In this document: positions 43,543-51,960 of the stretch, piece by piece
How the letters are laid out: each line of letters begins with the position of its first letter
How positions within the stretch are numbered: position 1 is the first letter of the stretch
Source of the DNA: Pontibacter arcticus
Lineage (GTDB): Bacteria; Bacteroidota; Bacteroidia; Cytophagales; Hymenobacteraceae
Assembly (NCBI RefSeq): GCF_003284895.1
Contig: NZ_QMDV01000002.1
Span: forward strand, 434,001 to 498,000
Direction: 5' to 3'
Length of the DNA: 64,000 nt
Notes under the pieces: generated by a model
Seen by the model: the letters and a program-made list of their open reading frames with translations, nothing else
Database searches by the model: none
Told to the model about the DNA's origin: nothing
Made by a program: the position numbers and the translations under genes

Positions 43543-43611
43543 CTGCCCAACATTGTTTAAACGGCATCTCGGCCGACGGCCATCGCCGCTGCTTACACGA
43601 GTCCGTTGCAA
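43543..43611 (+). repeat. attC site 8, last of the array
   Basis: Outer boxes GCCCAAC (43544-43550) and GTCCGTTGCA at the right end. GTTTAAACGGC and GCCGCTGCTTAC pair imperfectly around CTCGGCCGACGGCC. The end box GTTGC is weaker than in the other sites. Confidence 0.8.
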
Positions 43612-43618
43612 TTTAATA

Positions 43619-44045
43619 ATGAAACCTATACATCTGATCCAAATATGTATCGCACTTCTCTTGTGATATAAAGCTGCCCAGAGGCGAGGAGTACCCGATA
43701 ATTGATTATGTTACAGTAAGTCAGCAATTAGAAACCACTGGGGCTCTGTATGAGATCGACTTAAAAAAGGGAAGCAAGCGATTGCTGTACATCGGGTGCG
43801 GCCATACCCGTGATAACGTCCAGTGAATTTACTATTATAAAACGTTATTTAAAGAGCTTCAGCCTCAGGTTATCTTTAATGAAGGCGGCTAAATCCCTGG
43901 AGCAGTAACATTTCAGTCCAGAACGAAGCATTTTCTAGGAAAGGAGAAACCGGCCTGCTTATATACTTGTCTGCCGCATCGGACAAGCAACTCTACATAC
44001 ATGCTGTTAAATTTAGCTTAGTGAAGGCTATACTACGAAAAAAAT
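43619..44045 (+). pseudogene. Decayed secreted-protein gene after the last attC site
   Basis: ATG 43619 opens a signal-like start (MKPIHLIQICIALLL) that hits a TGA. In the next frame a conserved-looking stretch follows: GEEYPIIDYVTVSQQLETTG, ALYEIDLKKGSKRLLYIGCG, HTRD. It ends at a TGA, then continues as YYYKTLFKELQPQVIFNEGG and another stop, and in a further frame ETGLLIYLSAASDKQLY. The order GCGHTRD, LFKEL..P.VIFNEGG, GETGL..YL suggests one ancestral TraB-like or similar protein with at least two frameshifts and stops. The family name is a guess; the decay is directly visible. The rest of 43611-44156 holds no other gene. Confidence 0.6.
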
Positions 44046-44156
44046 AATACAGTTTTTTCATCAATGCTTAGTGAAAAATCAGGTTTTAGCTTATTTTTCT
44101 AAACCGATTCATAAGACCGTCACCTTATCCGATTCACCTGTTAAATACCTTTATCA

Positions 44157-45086
44157 ATGAAAGCCCTTATAACTTCTTTTTTTATACTTCTGGCAACCAT
44201 GTTTGCTAATGGCCAAAGTATTTACACTAAAACTTTTGGAAACAGTAAAAGCAAACCAGTCATATTTCTTCATGGAGGGCCGGGTTATAATAGTGCAAAC
44301 TTCGAAGCAACAACTGCCCAAAAGCTTGCAGATGAAGGCTTTTATGTGATAGTTTACGACAGACGCGGCGAAGGCCGTAGCGAAGCTGCTAACGCACAAT
44401 TCACATTCAAAGAAACATTCGACGATTTAAACGCTATCTATCAGAAGTACGGACTAAAAAAGTCGATGCTGATCGGTCATAGTTTTGGTGGGGTAGTGGC
44501 TACGTTATTTGCAGAAAAGCATCCTGAAAAAATTCAATCGATTATCCTGGTTGGAGCACCGGTTTCTTTACAAGAAACGTTTACAACGATCATCGCAAAG
44601 TCCAAAGAAATTTATCAGGCAAAAAACGACAAGGTAAATCTTAACTATATTGCCATGCTTGAAAATATGGACAGGGGTTCTATTGAGTACAGTTCTTATA
44701 GCTTTATGCATGCCATGCAAAATGGATTTTACACTCCTAAAAACCCTACAGAGGAGGCAAAAGCTATTTATGCAAAATTTAAAACAGATACACTTATAAC
44801 AAAGCATGCCTCCCAGATGTCGTACCAGGCACCACAGGGCTTCTGGAAAAACGAAAAGTATACGACACTGGATTTAACAGCTAATCTAAAAAACCTGAAA
44901 GCAAAAAACATAAAAGTACGAGGCCTGTATGGCAAAGACGATGGACTTTATGCTGTCAGCCAGGTTAAAGCACTACAGAGTGAAATAGGAGAGAGCAACG
45001 TAAAATACCTTGATAATTGCTCTCATAATGTTTTTATTGACCAGCAATCTCAGTTTAAAGAAGCAATTAAAACGTGGTCGAAATAA
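44157..45086 (+). CDS. Exported alpha/beta hydrolase
   Basis: 309 residues with a signal peptide (MKALITSFFILLATMFANGQ). Alpha/beta hydrolase fold: oxyanion region HGGPGYN at 39-45, nucleophile S109 in IGHSFGGVVA, acid in YGKDDGLY and histidine in NCSHNVFID. HGGPG plus GHSFGG resembles proline iminopeptidase-like S33 peptidases, so a peptidase or esterase in the periplasm is likely. It is a single gene; the tRNA-Cys and a 330-bp gap follow. It is probably chromosomal rather than a cassette, because no attC-like site follows it. Confidence 0.8.
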   Translation: MKALITSFFILLATMFANGQSIYTKTFGNSKSKPVIFLHGGPGYNSANFEATTAQKLADEGFYVIVYDRRGEGRSEAANAQFTFKETFDDLNAIYQKYGLKKSMLIGHSFGGVVATLFAEKHPEKIQSIILVGAPVSLQETFTTIIAKSKEIYQAKNDKVNLNYIAMLENMDRGSIEYSSYSFMHAMQNGFYTPKNPTEEAKAIYAKFKTDTLITKHASQMSYQAPQGFWKNEKYTTLDLTANLKNLKAKNIKVRGLYGKDDGLYAVSQVKALQSEIGESNVKYLDNCSHNVFIDQQSQFKEAIKTWSK

Positions 45087-45374
45087 AGAAACTATTCTCA
45101 TGCTTTTGTAAGGATTGGAGCCTAAAGCAAATAAAAGTTTAATTTTAAAGTTTTGAATTTGGTCACTATCGGTTGTACAACTCAATGTAAGCTTTTTGGC
45201 TAGCTGATTCCTAAATAAGATCTATCATTCAGATAGAAAAGCAGGAAGCCCGCTTTATGTTGTCAAAAGGTTAAATAGCTTCACGGATGAGGAATTTTTT
45301 ATACTTCTAAGTTCTTTAAAGCCAACTGTTTTGAGATCTGGCAACGTAAAAAGTATAAAATATGAAGCTTAAAA
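45087..45374. other. Intergenic stretch after the hydrolase
   Basis: 288 bp with no gene seen, up to the tRNA promoter. It holds two or three AAGTATA/TATACTT words (for example near 45300 and 45351) and no clear hairpin terminator. Confidence 0.5.
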
Positions 45375-45405
45375 TTTGACTTAGCTACATCTCTGTGTAT
45401 ATTTG
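45375..45405 (+). promoter_or_regulatory. Promoter of the tRNA-Cys gene
   Basis: TTTG at 45375-45378, 19 nt, then TATATTTG at 45398-45405: an exact match to the Bacteroidota -33/-7 consensus. The predicted transcription start (near 45412) lies 7 nt before the mature tRNA. Confidence 0.85.
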
Positions 45406-45418
45406 CATTCCCAATCAC

Positions 45419-45489
45419 GGTAACGTGGCCGAGTGGCTAGGCTCAGCTCTGCAAAAGCTGCTACAGCGGTTCGAATCCGCTCGTTACCT
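45419..45489 (+). tRNA. tRNA-Cys (anticodon GCA)
   Basis: 71 nt cloverleaf. The acceptor stem GGTAACG pairs with CGTTACC at 45482-45488, with discriminator T, as expected for cysteine. The anticodon arm CAGCT-CTGCAAA-AGCTG gives anticodon GCA, and the T arm GCGGTTCGAATCCGC is canonical. No CCA is encoded. A promoter lies just upstream and a terminator just downstream, so it is transcribed alone. Confidence 0.96.
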
Positions 45490-45496
45490 CTTCCTG

Positions 45497-45530
45497 AATC
45501 CCGATAGGCTCTAGCTTATCGGGATTTTTG
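45497..45530 (+). terminator. Terminator of tRNA-Cys
   Basis: The stem AATCCCGATA pairs with TTATCGGGAT around GGCTCTAGC (one bulge), followed by five T. It lies 8 nt after the tRNA. Confidence 0.88.
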
Positions 45531-45844
45531 TTTTCATACTTTAAGGTTCCGTTTCTGCTTCCAACAGCAGACATCGTTTTTAGTTTAAAAAAGCAAAAAA
45601 CCGGCCTATCTCCTCAAAAAGGTATCTTTTATACTTTTTAACCGTATGCTTCGGTTATTAAACCAAACTATACCTGATCTTCACCAGCACAAAGTATACT
45701 TATAGGAGCATCTTAAAGCTAACTATTATGCCTGTTATAACCATAGCTGCCATAATAGCGGAGTAGCTTCCTTGCCAGGCAGGGGGCTGCAGCCATACAA
45801 CTTCTCTCAGAACTACTAACTATACGTTTTAGCGTAACCAACCC
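45531..45844. other. Intergenic stretch upstream of cphA
   Basis: 314 bp with no gene. It contains the 10-bp palindrome AAGTATACTT (near 45692) and further ATACTTT words, and probably the cphA promoter, but no exact TTTG-N19-TAnnTTTG was found by eye. Confidence 0.5.
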
Positions 45845-48472
45845 ATGAAAATCATAGAGCTGCGCGTTATGCGTGGGCCAAATTACTGGTCAGTAAAACA
45901 CCCTAAAATTATTGTAATTAAACTGGCGCTGGAAGAGCAGAGCCATACCTTAACCAATGCTGATCCTTTGTTTCTGCCCCGTCTGAAGAAGATGTTCCCG
46001 GGCATGGTCAGTCACCGTTCTTCGGTGGGCGTAGAGGGCGGCTTTTTTAGCATGGTGGAAGAAGGTACCACGTTTTGCCATGTAGTACAGCATATAGCGC
46101 TGGAATTACAAACGCTGGCTGGTATGGAAAGCGGTTACGGCCGTTGCTACGAAACCGCTGAAGAAGGCGTTTACCACATCGTGTTTTCGTACCAAGAAGA
46201 GCGTGCCGGCAAATATGCCGCCGAAGCTGCCGTACGCATCACCCAAGCCCTTATCCGAAATACAAAGTATAAAGTAGCGGAAGACATCAGCAGGCTGCAC
46301 GAGATCAGGGAAGACGAATATTTTGGCCCAAGTACATTCTCTATCGTCAGCGAAGCTGTGAGCCGGGGCATCCCTTACATCCGCCTGAACCGCCATTCGC
46401 TGATACAGTTAGGCTACGGCGTAAACCAGAAACGCATACAGGCAACGCTTACCAGTGGTACCGCTTGTTTTGCCGTAGAGATAGCCGGTGATAAAAATGC
46501 AACTAAAGAAATGCTGGAAGAAGCTGGCATACCTGTGCCGAGGGGCGCAACTGTTTACTCGCTGGAAGAATTAAGGAAGGCTACCGAGAAACTGGGATTT
46601 CCATTAGTAACCAAACCATTGGATGGTAACCACGGAAAGGGGGCCACCATCAACATTCAAAACCTGAAAGATGCCCAGAAAGGTTTTGCAGAAGCGCGTA
46701 AATATTCCTCGGCCGTGATGGTGGAGCAATTTATTGAAGGCTTCGATTTCAGGTTACTCGTGATAAACGGCAAGTTTGTAGCTGCTGCCAAACGTACGCC
46801 GGCTATGGTTACCGGCGATGGCACATCTACCATACAACAACTGATCGAACGTGAAAACAAAGACCCGCGCAGGGGAGTAGGCCACGAAAAAGTGCTTACC
46901 CAGATCAAAATCGACAAGCACACGCAAAGTATACTGAAAAGCCGCAACCTGACCTCTAAATCTATACTGGCACCCGGCGAGATTTTATACTTAAAAAGTA
47001 CAGCCAACATCAGCACGGGCGGTACTGCCACCGATGTAACCGACTTGGTTGACCCATACAATATTCTGATGGCGGAGCGCATAGCCGGCCTGATCGGGCT
47101 GGATATCTGCGGCATCGATGTGATGACGACGGACATTGCCATCCCATTAAACGAAGCCCGTGGCGCGGTGCTGGAAGTAAATGCGGCACCTGGCTTCAGG
47201 ATGCATATTTCGCCTACTTATGGCCTGGCGCGTAACGTGGCCGAGCCCGTAATTGATATGTTGTTCCCACATGGTACCCCGTCCCGTATTCCGATCATCG
47301 CTGTAACAGGCACGAATGGTAAAACAACAACCACCCGCCTGATTGCGCACATGGTAAAAAGCAAAGGCTACCAGGTAGGGTTCACGACAACGGATGGCAT
47401 TTACATTCAGGATAAGTTACTTGAAAAAGGTGACACCACCGGCTCTTACAGCGCTGAGTTTGTTCTCCGCGATCCGACTGTAAACTTTGCAGTGCTGGAG
47501 TGCGCGCGGGGAGGTTTGTTGCGTTCAGGCCTGGGTTTCCAGCAATGTGATATCGGTATCGTAACCAACGTAAGCTCCGACCATTTAGGCCTGAAGGATA
47601 TCCACACGTTGGAGGATCTGGCAAACGTAAAAGCCGTTATCCCGAAAAGCGTAAGCAAAGATGGTTATGCCGTTTTAAATGCCGATGATGACCTGGTTTA
47701 CGCGATGGCCGATGAGCTGGAGTGCAAAGTGGCTTTCTTTAGTATGGATGAGAACAATCCGCGCATTTTAAAACACATTGCAAAAGGCGGTTTGGCTGCT
47801 GTGTTCGAGAATGGGTTTATCTCTATTTTCAAGAACAGTTACAAGATCCGGATTGATCGTGTGGCGGATATACCGCTTACTTTCGGTGGTAAAGCTAAAT
47901 TCAATATCGAAAACATTCTGGCGGCAACGTTGGCTGGTTACATTTCTCACTTCGAGATCGAAGATATAAAAACGGCCCTGCGCACCTTCCTGCCATCACC
48001 GAGCAAAACGCCGGGACGTATGAACCTGTTTAAGTTTCCGGATTTTGAAGTGCTCGTGGATTATGCCCATAACGTTGGCGGCATGAAAGCGATCGGTACT
48101 TTCTTAGAGGAAGTTGAAGCCACGCGCAAAGTAGGGATTATTGCCGGCGTAGGAGACCGCAGAGAAGAAGATTTTTATGAACTGGGCCAGGTTGCCGGGC
48201 AAATTTTTGATGAAATCATTATTCGTCTGGATGAAGACCTGCGTGGCAAAACCCCAGAGCAGATAACCGAACCGCTTATACAAGGTATTAAAAGTATAGC
48301 GCCAAATAAATCTATCCGGATCATTCCGCAGGAAATGCGCGCGATAGCGTATGCACTGGAGCTGGCCACACCAGGGTCTTTTATTTCCGTGTTCACAGAA
48401 GATATGCAGGAAGCCGTTAAAATGGTGGAAAGCTTTAAAGTGATCCAGGACAGAAAAGTACTGGCCGATTAA
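45845..48472 (+). CDS. cphA: Cyanophycin synthetase
   Basis: Makes the arginine-aspartate polymer cyanophycin from ATP, Asp and Arg. 875 residues, the family length. N-terminal domain to about 160; ATP-grasp domain at about 220-475 (VTKPLDGNHGKGATINI, DVMTTDIA and LEVNAAPGFRMHIS); C-terminal Mur-ligase-like domain with the P-loop VTGTNGKTTTTRL near 485-497, NVSSDHLGLKD, and DYAHNVGGMKA. No cyanophycinase or isoaspartyl dipeptidase is in the window. A primer-independent or related dipeptide-polymer ligase cannot be excluded from sequence. Terminator directly after. Confidence 0.93.
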   Translation: MKIIELRVMRGPNYWSVKHPKIIVIKLALEEQSHTLTNADPLFLPRLKKMFPGMVSHRSSVGVEGGFFSMVEEGTTFCHVVQHIALELQTLAGMESGYGRCYETAEEGVYHIVFSYQEERAGKYAAEAAVRITQALIRNTKYKVAEDISRLHEIREDEYFGPSTFSIVSEAVSRGIPYIRLNRHSLIQLGYGVNQKRIQATLTSGTACFAVEIAGDKNATKEMLEEAGIPVPRGATVYSLEELRKATEKLGFPLVTKPLDGNHGKGATINIQNLKDAQKGFAEARKYSSAVMVEQFIEGFDFRLLVINGKFVAAAKRTPAMVTGDGTSTIQQLIERENKDPRRGVGHEKVLTQIKIDKHTQSILKSRNLTSKSILAPGEILYLKSTANISTGGTATDVTDLVDPYNILMAERIAGLIGLDICGIDVMTTDIAIPLNEARGAVLEVNAAPGFRMHISPTYGLARNVAEPVIDMLFPHGTPSRIPIIAVTGTNGKTTTTRLIAHMVKSKGYQVGFTTTDGIYIQDKLLEKGDTTGSYSAEFVLRDPTVNFAVLECARGGLLRSGLGFQQCDIGIVTNVSSDHLGLKDIHTLEDLANVKAVIPKSVSKDGYAVLNADDDLVYAMADELECKVAFFSMDENNPRILKHIAKGGLAAVFENGFISIFKNSYKIRIDRVADIPLTFGGKAKFNIENILAATLAGYISHFEIEDIKTALRTFLPSPSKTPGRMNLFKFPDFEVLVDYAHNVGGMKAIGTFLEEVEATRKVGIIAGVGDRREEDFYELGQVAGQIFDEIIIRLDEDLRGKTPEQITEPLIQGIKSIAPNKSIRIIPQEMRAIAYALELATPGSFISVFTEDMQEAVKMVESFKVIQDRKVLAD

Positions 48473-48492
48473 GCTAAACATTATAACGCAAT

Positions 48493-48528
48493 AAAAAAGC
48501 CCTGCCAGCAAACTGGCAGGGCTTTTTT
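48493..48528. terminator. Bidirectional terminator
   Basis: The stem AAAAAAGCCCTGCCAG pairs with CTGGCAGGGCTTTTTT around CAAA. It closes cphA and the convergent coiled-coil protein gene. Confidence 0.92.
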
Positions 48529-48545
48529 ATTGAAAGTATACTTGC

Positions 48546-49487
48546 TTATTTCAGTGTGAACGATGTTTTCCCGATCAGGAAGCCATCTGCATAAAGCTCT
48601 ACGGTATGCAGGCCTTTTTTGTAGGCAGCATTTTTATCGTACACAAAATTTAGTTGCTGCTGCGTGTTGTCGAATACAAAATCGCGCTTGGCCGTGTAAT
48701 ACATATCTTCGCCCTCTACCTGGAACGAGCCAGAGCCTGTTGAAAGGTTATAAAGTGCAGCGCCATCCGGCTCGATCATGCGCAGGTAAACCGATTTGGG
48801 CTCTTTGGTAGATACTTCGTTTTTAGCCAGCTGGAAAGCCACTCTGATTTTATCTACACGCTTCGCTCTGAATTCGTTATCGTTATCGTCTTTCGTTTTG
48901 CCACGCTCGTTAATAATGTTTACGCTGATGTTCTGTGCTTCCAGCCTGGCTGCAACACGTACTTTATCGGAAAGGTCGCGGGTAGCGGTCTTGAACGTTG
49001 TTAAACTATCGGCCAGCTTGTTTTGCTTTTCTTTAAGTTCGGTGTTTTCTGTAAATAACACTTCATTATCGGCCTTTAGCTTGGCAATTTCATCGTCTTT
49101 TTGCTTTAGCTGTACTTCAAACGCTTTGGCTCTGTCGCGGAAACGGCGCTGGTCAGATAACGTATAGCTGCTCTTACGGAAACCACGCAGTTCGCTCAGA
49201 TCACTCGAAATGGCTGCAATTTTAGCTTCCAGCGAGTCGTTTTCCAGGCCCATTGCCTGTAGCTCCTGGCTCTGGCGCTCGAAATCAGCTTTCAGGGCTT
49301 CGTATACTTTTATCTGGTTTTCGAGTTCGCTGTTCTTCACCTTGATAATTTCGGCCTGCTCCTCCGTTTTTTCCTTTTTCTGATAGTTCATGTAAATCAG
49401 AATACCGTTAATACTGGACAGGATCACGATCAGGCCCACAATTAACAGTTTGCGATTGTTTCTATTTTCAGGAGAATTCACTGACAT
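48546..49487 (-). CDS. Membrane-anchored coiled-coil protein, function unknown
   Basis: 313 residues. One membrane span at about 13-32 (LLIVGLIVILSSINGILIYM) is followed by a long heptad-type coiled coil at about 37-165 (EQAEIIKVKNSELENQIKVYEALKADFE in part), then a beta-rich C-terminal domain (VDKIRVAFQLAKNEVSTKEP, YLRMIEPDGAALYN, GLHTVELYADGFLIGKTSFTL). Similar proteins occur across Cytophagales; I know of no assigned role. The C-terminal domain is probably periplasmic. It is single and convergent with cphA. Confidence 0.7.
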   Translation of the reverse strand: MSVNSPENRNNRKLLIVGLIVILSSINGILIYMNYQKKEKTEEQAEIIKVKNSELENQIKVYEALKADFERQSQELQAMGLENDSLEAKIAAISSDLSELRGFRKSSYTLSDQRRFRDRAKAFEVQLKQKDDEIAKLKADNEVLFTENTELKEKQNKLADSLTTFKTATRDLSDKVRVAARLEAQNISVNIINERGKTKDDNDNEFRAKRVDKIRVAFQLAKNEVSTKEPKSVYLRMIEPDGAALYNLSTGSGSFQVEGEDMYYTAKRDFVFDNTQQQLNFVYDKNAAYKKGLHTVELYADGFLIGKTSFTLK

Positions 49488-49601
49488 AGTTTTGCGGTTT
49501 AGTTTAGTATGTCGATTTGAAAGCGTTAATTTAAAAAATTACCGGATTTAACCACTTTACAAAAATCAAATATAAGACTTTTGCGCTTTAATAACCGAAG
49601 T

Positions 49602-50189
49602 ATGAACCAAGAATTTAACGCGGCTTACTGGGAGCAGCGCTACCAAACCAACCAGACCGGCTGGGATACCGGAAGTATAACGACGCCACTGAAAACATAT
49701 TTCGACCAGCTAACTGATAAAAACCTGCGCCTCCTGATACCCGGATGCGGCAATGGCTACGAAGCAGAATTTCTTTCCCGGAATGGTTTTACGCAAGTAT
49801 ACTTAGCCGATAGTGCCCCGGCGCCGCTTGCAAATTTTAAAAAACGCGTGCCCGGTTTCCCGGAAGAGCAGCTGCTATTGCAGGATTTTTTTACCCTGGA
49901 CGGCACCTATGATCTGATCGTAGAACAAACTTTTTTCTGTGCGTTGCCACCAGAACTTCGCCCTGCTTATGCCCGCAAATGTGCCGAATTACTGCCTGCT
50001 GGCGGAAAGCTGATGGGTTTGTTGTTTGATACAACTTTTGAAAAGGAGGGACCGCCCTTTGGAGGAAACCGGGAAGAGTACCGTTTATACTTTGCGCCAT
50101 ACTTTGATTTCCTGGTATATGAAACGGCAACCAATTCCATTGCGCCACGCCAGGACAAAGAGCTGTTTATACTTTTACAGAAGAAATAG
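49602..50189 (+). CDS. TPMT family SAM-dependent methyltransferase
   Basis: 195 residues from the ATG at 49602; a TTG at 49581 is not preferred. TPMT-family signatures: YWEQRYQTNQTGWDTGSIT, motif I LRLLIPGCGNGYEAEFL with the SAM loop, VEQTFFCALPPELRPAYARK and GPPFGGNREEYRLYF. The family includes thiopurine and small thiol or halide methyltransferases; the acceptor is unknown. It has a 98-bp gap to kdsA. The gene contains several AAGTATA words within its coding frame. Confidence 0.83.
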   Translation: MNQEFNAAYWEQRYQTNQTGWDTGSITTPLKTYFDQLTDKNLRLLIPGCGNGYEAEFLSRNGFTQVYLADSAPAPLANFKKRVPGFPEEQLLLQDFFTLDGTYDLIVEQTFFCALPPELRPAYARKCAELLPAGGKLMGLLFDTTFEKEGPPFGGNREEYRLYFAPYFDFLVYETATNSIAPRQDKELFILLQKK

Positions 50190-50311
50190 TTTATACTTTC
50201 CGGCGCGGCTTTAAAGCAGGGCAACAGTTTATAAAGTATAAATCCGGTTTTCCATCTCCAATATTACCTGTTTTAGTTACCTTTGCCTTGCAAAACAAGT
50301 ATAGAAATACC

Positions 50312-51121
50312 ATGTTCGATATACCTAAATTAAAACATACAACGTCCGGTAACTTTTTTCTGATGGCCGGTCCCTGCGCGATAGAAGGCGAGGAAATGGC
50401 TTTGCAAATTGCTGAGCGACTGGTTGCTATCACCGATCAGTTACAGATTCCCTTTATATTTAAAGGCTCTTACCGCAAAGCAAACCGCTCGCGCCTGGAT
50501 TCTTTCACCGGCATCGGCGATGAAAAAGCATTGCGTATACTTCAGAAAGTAGGCGAAACGTTTGATGTACCTACCGTTACCGATATTCACGAATCTGATG
50601 AAGCGGCGATGGCTGCTGCTTATGTAGATGTGCTGCAGATTCCGGCTTTCTTATGCCGCCAAACTGATTTGCTCGTAGCTGCTGCTAAAACCGGTAAAGT
50701 AGTAAATATTAAAAAAGGCCAGTTTTTATCCGGAGAGGCTATGCGTTTTGCTGTAGACAAAGTACGCGAATCCGGAAATGATAAAGTTATTCTAACAGAC
50801 CGCGGCAACAGCTTTGGCTACTCGGATATGGTCGTGGATTTCAGGAACATACCTGAAATGCAGGCAACCGGTGCACCCGTTGTGATGGATATAACACACT
50901 CATTGCAGCAGCCAAACCAAAGTTCCGGCGTTACGGGTGGCAAACCAGCCCTCATCGAAACCATTGCGAAAGCGGCTATTGCCGTAGGTGCAGACGGCCT
51001 TTTCATCGAAACACATCCGCAGCCAAGTGTGGCAAAATCGGATGGCGCCAATATGCTGGCCCTGGATCAGATGGAAAATTTATTACGCAAATTAGTTCGT
51101 ATCCGTCAGGCCATCAGCTAA
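50312..51121 (+). CDS. kdsA: 3-deoxy-8-phosphooctulonate synthase
   Basis: Condenses phosphoenolpyruvate and arabinose 5-phosphate to KDO-8-phosphate for lipopolysaccharide. 269 residues from ATG 50312. Seen: FFLMAGPCAIEGEEMALQIA, FKGSYRKANRSRLDSFTG, TDIHESDEA, ILTDRGNSFGYSDMVVDF, DITHSLQQPNQ and FIETHPQPSVAKSDGANM. This is the standard set for KdsA. A -7 like box TACCTTTG at 50278-50285 precedes it by 20 nt. No kdsB or kdsC is nearby. Confidence 0.94.
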   Translation: MFDIPKLKHTTSGNFFLMAGPCAIEGEEMALQIAERLVAITDQLQIPFIFKGSYRKANRSRLDSFTGIGDEKALRILQKVGETFDVPTVTDIHESDEAAMAAAYVDVLQIPAFLCRQTDLLVAAAKTGKVVNIKKGQFLSGEAMRFAVDKVRESGNDKVILTDRGNSFGYSDMVVDFRNIPEMQATGAPVVMDITHSLQQPNQSSGVTGGKPALIETIAKAAIAVGADGLFIETHPQPSVAKSDGANMLALDQMENLLRKLVRIRQAIS

Positions 51122-51139
51122 CGTATATACCCTTGCAAG

Positions 51140-51170
51140 GCACCGCGGCTTGTTGTCTGCGGTGCTTTTT
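51140..51170 (+). terminator. kdsA terminator
   Basis: The stem GCACCGC (51140-51146) pairs with GCGGTGC (51159-51165), 12-nt loop, then six T. Confidence 0.85.
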
Positions 51171-51185
51171 TATGTAAAATTCAGC

Positions 51186-51959
51186 ATGAGCCAACACCAT
51201 ACACCAGCCTGGGAAGTATATTTTTGCCATATAGAAGAGTTTCCTGCATTTGTGAGCACAGATCTGGGCGTTGCAACTGTTGCCCCGCTTAAAGACAAGC
51301 CGAACCTGATCGAAGTAGTTGTGGCTTTAAAAACCACTGACGAAACCGGTTTTCCGGAAGCAGAGGAGTGGCACATGCTCGAGAAGATTGAAGATACGCT
51401 GGTGCAGTTGCTGGAAGCCAAACTCAATGTCACGTTTGTAGGCAAGACCCTGTATAGCGGAAAGCGCAGTTTTTATTTTTACGGCGACCGCATTTTATTG
51501 CTGGATGGTTATGTAAGCGAGGTAATGGAAAAATACCCGGATTACATGCTGTTAGCGCAGGCAACCGAAGATCCGGATTGGAACATCTACTTCGGTTTCC
51601 TGTACCCGGATGCCGAAAGTATGCAGCGCATCCGCAACAGCCAGATGTTGCAGCTGATGGAGGAGCAGGGCGACCAGCCTTTTGTGCCGCGTAAAATAAC
51701 GCATTGGTTATACTTTAAAACGGCTTCGGGCCGCGATGCTACCTGGAAAGCCCTCCAGCAGCAAAACTTTAAACTCGAAGAACGCGCCCAGCGCACCGAT
51801 ACGCAAAAAGGACTGGAGTATAAACTGGTTGTTTACCGCGACGATAAAGCCGATGAAGAATCCATCGAAGAGATCAGTTCCATTTTATGGCAACTGGCTT
51901 CTCAGCAAAACGGCGAGTATGATGGGTGGGAAGCGCTTACCATCCCGGAAAATGCCTAA
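51186..51959 (+). CDS. DUF695 domain protein with RraB-like C-terminal part
   Basis: 257 residues from ATG 51186. The N-terminal ~130 residues match DUF695 (WEVYFCHIEEFPAFVSTDLG, RSFYFYGD). From about residue 138 the pattern turns to a ribonuclease E inhibitor RraB-like module (DPDWNIYFGFLYPDAESMQR, VPRKITHWLYFKTASGRDA, GLEYKLVVYRDD). The order DUF695-RraB is known from memory in several phyla. RraB binds RNase E in E. coli; here a role in RNA turnover is only a guess. The gene ends one base before the convergent methyltransferase. Confidence 0.75.
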   Translation: MSQHHTPAWEVYFCHIEEFPAFVSTDLGVATVAPLKDKPNLIEVVVALKTTDETGFPEAEEWHMLEKIEDTLVQLLEAKLNVTFVGKTLYSGKRSFYFYGDRILLLDGYVSEVMEKYPDYMLLAQATEDPDWNIYFGFLYPDAESMQRIRNSQMLQLMEEQGDQPFVPRKITHWLYFKTASGRDATWKALQQQNFKLEERAQRTDTQKGLEYKLVVYRDDKADEESIEEISSILWQLASQQNGEYDGWEALTIPENA

Positions 51960-51960
51960 G

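Noticed and set aside
38457..43611. Regular repeats considered as a CRISPR array
   Set aside because: Spacing is irregular and 500-800 bp, the repeats are imperfect palindromes with different centres, and the intervals contain genes. No cas genes are near.
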